DNA of 25,913 bases from Acidimicrobiaceae bacterium (lineage in GTDB: Bacteria; Actinomycetota; Acidimicrobiia; Acidimicrobiales; RAAP-2). Positions 24,452 to 25,913 of the stretch are shown here, in pieces. Location of the stretch: positions 1-25,913 of the forward strand of contig PLCI01000143.1 in assembly GCA_003135595.1 (NCBI GenBank), read 5' to 3'. A program made the position numbers and the translations under genes. The notes beneath the pieces are model-generated. The model was not told the origin of the DNA, ran no database searches, and saw only the letters and a list, made by a program, of their open reading frames with translations. Numbering within the stretch: position 1 is the stretch's first letter; the number at the start of each line of letters is the position of its first letter.

Positions 24452-24889
24452 TCAGCTTCGAAGCAGGTAGCGCGGTCCGGGTCCCTCGGTCCCGACGGCG
24501 TCATTGGGGTTCGCCAGCGCGCACGTTCGCAAAGAAAGGCACCCGCAGCCGATGCAGCTTGTCAGTCCGCCACGAAGAGCCTCCAGCAGCACGATTCGCT
24601 CGTCGAGTCGTTCGCGCCATCCCCTCGTGAGGCGCTGCCAGTCCTGGGCGCTCGGCGCCTTCTCCAGGGGAAGACCGCCAAGTGCCTCGACGATCTCCTC
24701 CAGCGACAGCCCTACTCGCTGGGCGATTCGGACGAAGGCGATGCGGCGCAGCACGTCTCTGCGGTATCGGCGCTGGTTCCCTGAGGTTCGTTCTGCGGCG
24801 ATGAGTCCTCGGCGCTCGTAGAACCTGATGGCAGACGGCGCGAGGCCGCTGCGCTCCGCGATCTCCCCGATCGTCATCTGGTCGTCCAA
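24452..24889 (-). CDS. soxR: Redox-sensitive regulator SoxR (MerR family)
   Basis: 145 residues, a cytoplasmic [2Fe-2S] transcription activator. The MerR-type helix-turn-helix MTIGEIAERSGLAPSAIRFY is followed by ERRGLI and the wing (RTSGNQRRYRRDVLRRIAFV). A dimerisation coiled-coil lies at about 82-108. The iron-sulphur site is complete: C112-x2-C115-x-C117-x5-C123 (CIGCGCLSLRTC), the canonical SoxR spacing. The start is TTG (24887-24889), with GGAGG nine bases upstream; ATG 24877 is an alternative that still keeps the whole domain. SoxR senses redox-active compounds or superoxide and remodels promoters with long spacers. It is divergent from the SDR-queA-like operon, the probable target. Confidence 0.92.
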   Translation of the reverse strand: MDDQMTIGEIAERSGLAPSAIRFYERRGLIAAERTSGNQRRYRRDVLRRIAFVRIAQRVGLSLEEIVEALGGLPLEKAPSAQDWQRLTRGWRERLDERIVLLEALRGGLTSCIGCGCLSLRTCALANPNDAVGTEGPGPRYLLRS

Positions 24890-24907
24890 GATCTTTCGCC
24901 TCCGGCC

Positions 24908-24938
24908 TTGACTTCACCTTTACTTTAACTTCTATGTT
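24908..24938 (+). promoter_or_regulatory. SoxR-type promoter with 19-bp spacer for the SDR-queA operon
   Basis: TTGACT (24908-24913) and TATGTT (24933-24938) are spaced by 19 bases, the over-long spacing typical of MerR/SoxR-activated promoters. Between them ACTTCACCTTTACTTTAACT (24911-24930) is a degenerate dyad. It resembles the SoxR box, but only about half of its positions are symmetric. The start of transcription would be near 24945. Confidence 0.6.
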
Positions 24939-24972
24939 GAGGGAGGGCACGGACGGCCGAAGGAGAGCGAAC

Positions 24973-25662
24973 ATGCCAGTAGCGATTGTCACCGGAGCGT
25001 CTCGGGGACTTGGGCGCGCGATTGCCGTGGATCTCGCACGGGACGGCTGGAGCCTTGTGATCGACGGGCGGACCAAGGGACCTCTTATGGCGGTGCGCGA
25101 CGCGATCGCCGCCAACGGGGGAACCGTGGACGCGATCGTCGGTGACGTGGCCGACGTTGCACACCGAGACGCCCTGCTTCGCGCCGTGACGAAGCTCGGC
25201 TCGCTCGATCTGCTCGTGAGCAACGCGAGCGCGCTCGGCCCGTCACCGCTCCCTCCGCTCGAGCGCTTTCCGCTTGCGGCGCTGCGCGACGTCTATGAGG
25301 TGAACGTCTTTGCGCCGCTGGCACTGCTGCAGCTGACCCTCCCGCTCTTGCGCCGCAGCAGCGGCATCGTCGTCGCGGTCTCCTCGGACGCAGCCGTGGA
25401 GGCCTACGAGGGGTGGGGCGGCTACGGGTCGTCGAAGGCGGCGCTCGACCAGCTGCATCGGGTTCTCGCGGTCGAAGAGCCCGGGGTGCGCGTCTACGTG
25501 TTCGATCCCGGCGACATGCGGACCGAGATGCACCAAGCCGCGTTCCCCGGCGAGGACATCTCGGATCGGCCCATGCCCGAGTCGGTGGTGCCGGCGCTTC
25601 GCCAGCTCCTCGAGTCGGGACGTGCGAGCGGACGTGTCCGCGCGAGCGAGGTGCCCTCATGA
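24973..25662 (+). CDS. SDR-family oxidoreductase
   Basis: 229 residues, a classical short-chain dehydrogenase. The ATG at 24973 has AAGGAG seven bases upstream (24960-24965), so the longer frame is rejected. It has TGASRGLG (7-14) for NAD(P) binding and NAS in place of NAG. Catalytic residues S138, Y151 and K155 (VAVSSDA ... YGSSKAALDQL) show S-x12-Y-x3-K, a normal SDR and a contrast with the dehalogenase-like gene at 7450. Arg11 after TGAS suggests NADP(H) preference. The C-terminal PGDMRTEMHQ loop is standard. Substrate unknown. Its stop overlaps the next start (ATGA), so the two are translationally coupled. The pair may be induced by SoxR. Confidence 0.88.
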   Translation: MPVAIVTGASRGLGRAIAVDLARDGWSLVIDGRTKGPLMAVRDAIAANGGTVDAIVGDVADVAHRDALLRAVTKLGSLDLLVSNASALGPSPLPPLERFPLAALRDVYEVNVFAPLALLQLTLPLLRRSSGIVVAVSSDAAVEAYEGWGGYGSSKAALDQLHRVLAVEEPGVRVYVFDPGDMRTEMHQAAFPGEDISDRPMPESVVPALRQLLESGRASGRVRASEVPS

Positions 25663-25913
25663 CAGCGACGCACTCAGTGGAGGTCGAGCGCTTCGCGTTC
25701 GACCTCCCGGCAGCGCTCGAGGCAACCGAACCGCCCGAGGCGCACGGCCTCACCCGTGACACCGTGCGATTGCTTGTCAGCCACCGGGACACCGGATCGC
25801 TGGTGGCGAGCTCCTTTCACCTCCTTCCCACGTTCCTCGAGCCCGGTGACCTGGTCGTGATCAACACGTCGGCGACCATCCCCGCAGCGTTCGACGCCGT
25901 CGGCGACGACGGC
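25659..25913 (+). CDS. queA: QueA-like S-adenosylmethionine:tRNA ribosyltransferase-isomerase, N-terminal part
   Basis: The first 85 residues of a gene that runs off the right edge. The ATG at 25659 overlaps the SDR stop (ATGA). The sequence VERFAFDLPAALEATEPPEA, then R-D-x-V-R-L-L-V and FLEPGDLVVINTSATIPAA, follows the QueA N-terminus (F-D-L-P ... L-x-P-G-D-L-x-V-x-N-x-x-A-x-x-P-A). QueA uses SAM to add the cyclopentane ring during queuosine synthesis on tRNA. Many actinobacteria carry a QueA-like paralogue whose role is unproven, and this may be one. Coupling to an SDR and to soxR is unusual for a tRNA-modification gene. Confidence 0.75.
   Translation, partial: MTATHSVEVERFAFDLPAALEATEPPEAHGLTRDTVRLLVSHRDTGSLVASSFHLLPTFLEPGDLVVINTSATIPAAFDAVGDDG

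Noticed and set aside
23668..24504. Minus-strand frame covering the gap between soxR and GH16
   Set aside because: It overlaps real genes at both ends in other frames, and its sequence in the gap has no recognisable domain or codon pattern.

Overview
This is a 25.9 kb stretch of a high-GC chromosome, most likely from an actinobacterium (Actinomycetota). The signs are the GC-rich codon use, the mix of ATG/GTG/TTG starts, the TIGR03086 and DUF664 DinB-fold proteins, the NatA/NatB-like exporter, and the many genes preceded by TANNNT six or seven bases before the start codon, as in leaderless transcripts of that phylum. A halohydrin-dehalogenase-like gene hints at Acidimicrobiia, but that is a guess. 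No tRNA, rRNA, CRISPR, transposase or integrase was seen. It reads as ordinary gene-dense chromosome with several peripheral metabolic and stress genes.

Layout. 1-1.7 kb: the start of a secreted protein running off the left edge, a secreted tail-collar-domain protein, and a zinc-ribbon membrane protein broken by a frameshift. 1.85-4.2 kb: an MFS exporter, a YunG-like protein and a GNAT acetyltransferase. 4.3-8.2 kb: a run of minus-strand genes: a halohydrin-dehalogenase-like SDR, a membrane-anchored BNR-repeat protein, a carboxymuconolactone-decarboxylase/AhpD-like protein and a CDF metal exporter with a His-rich N-terminus. 8.4-9.9 kb: a small MscS channel and an alpha/beta hydrolase with an Asp nucleophile. 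9.9-14.2 kb: an ABC-2 export pair with a 3-base overlap, and a large secreted protein with lysozyme-like, golvesin-like and Ig-like parts. 14.3-17.1 kb: a DUF1579 protein, peptidase E, a PhyH dioxygenase and a second GNAT. 17.3-20.2 kb: two DinB-fold genes (one interrupted by an in-frame TAG), and a tight MDR reductase/VOC operon. 20.5-23.1 kb: a small membrane protein, a SnoaL-like protein, type II NADH dehydrogenase and a MntP-like exporter. 23.2-25.9 kb: a GH16 glycoside hydrolase, a low-GC gene-free stretch, and soxR divergent from an SDR-queA-like operon that runs off the right edge.

The most interesting points are: (1) the SDR at 7450-8193 carries the Ser-Tyr-Arg triad and spacing of halohydrin dehalogenases, and a candidate epoxide hydrolase lies about 1 kb away; (2) at least nine genes show a TANNNT-N6/7-start layout, which also decides two start codons; (3) soxR faces an SDR/QueA-like operon across a promoter with the 19-bp spacer typical of MerR-family targets; (4) one gene is broken by a 3-base tandem duplication that makes an in-frame amber codon, and another by a 1-base shift.
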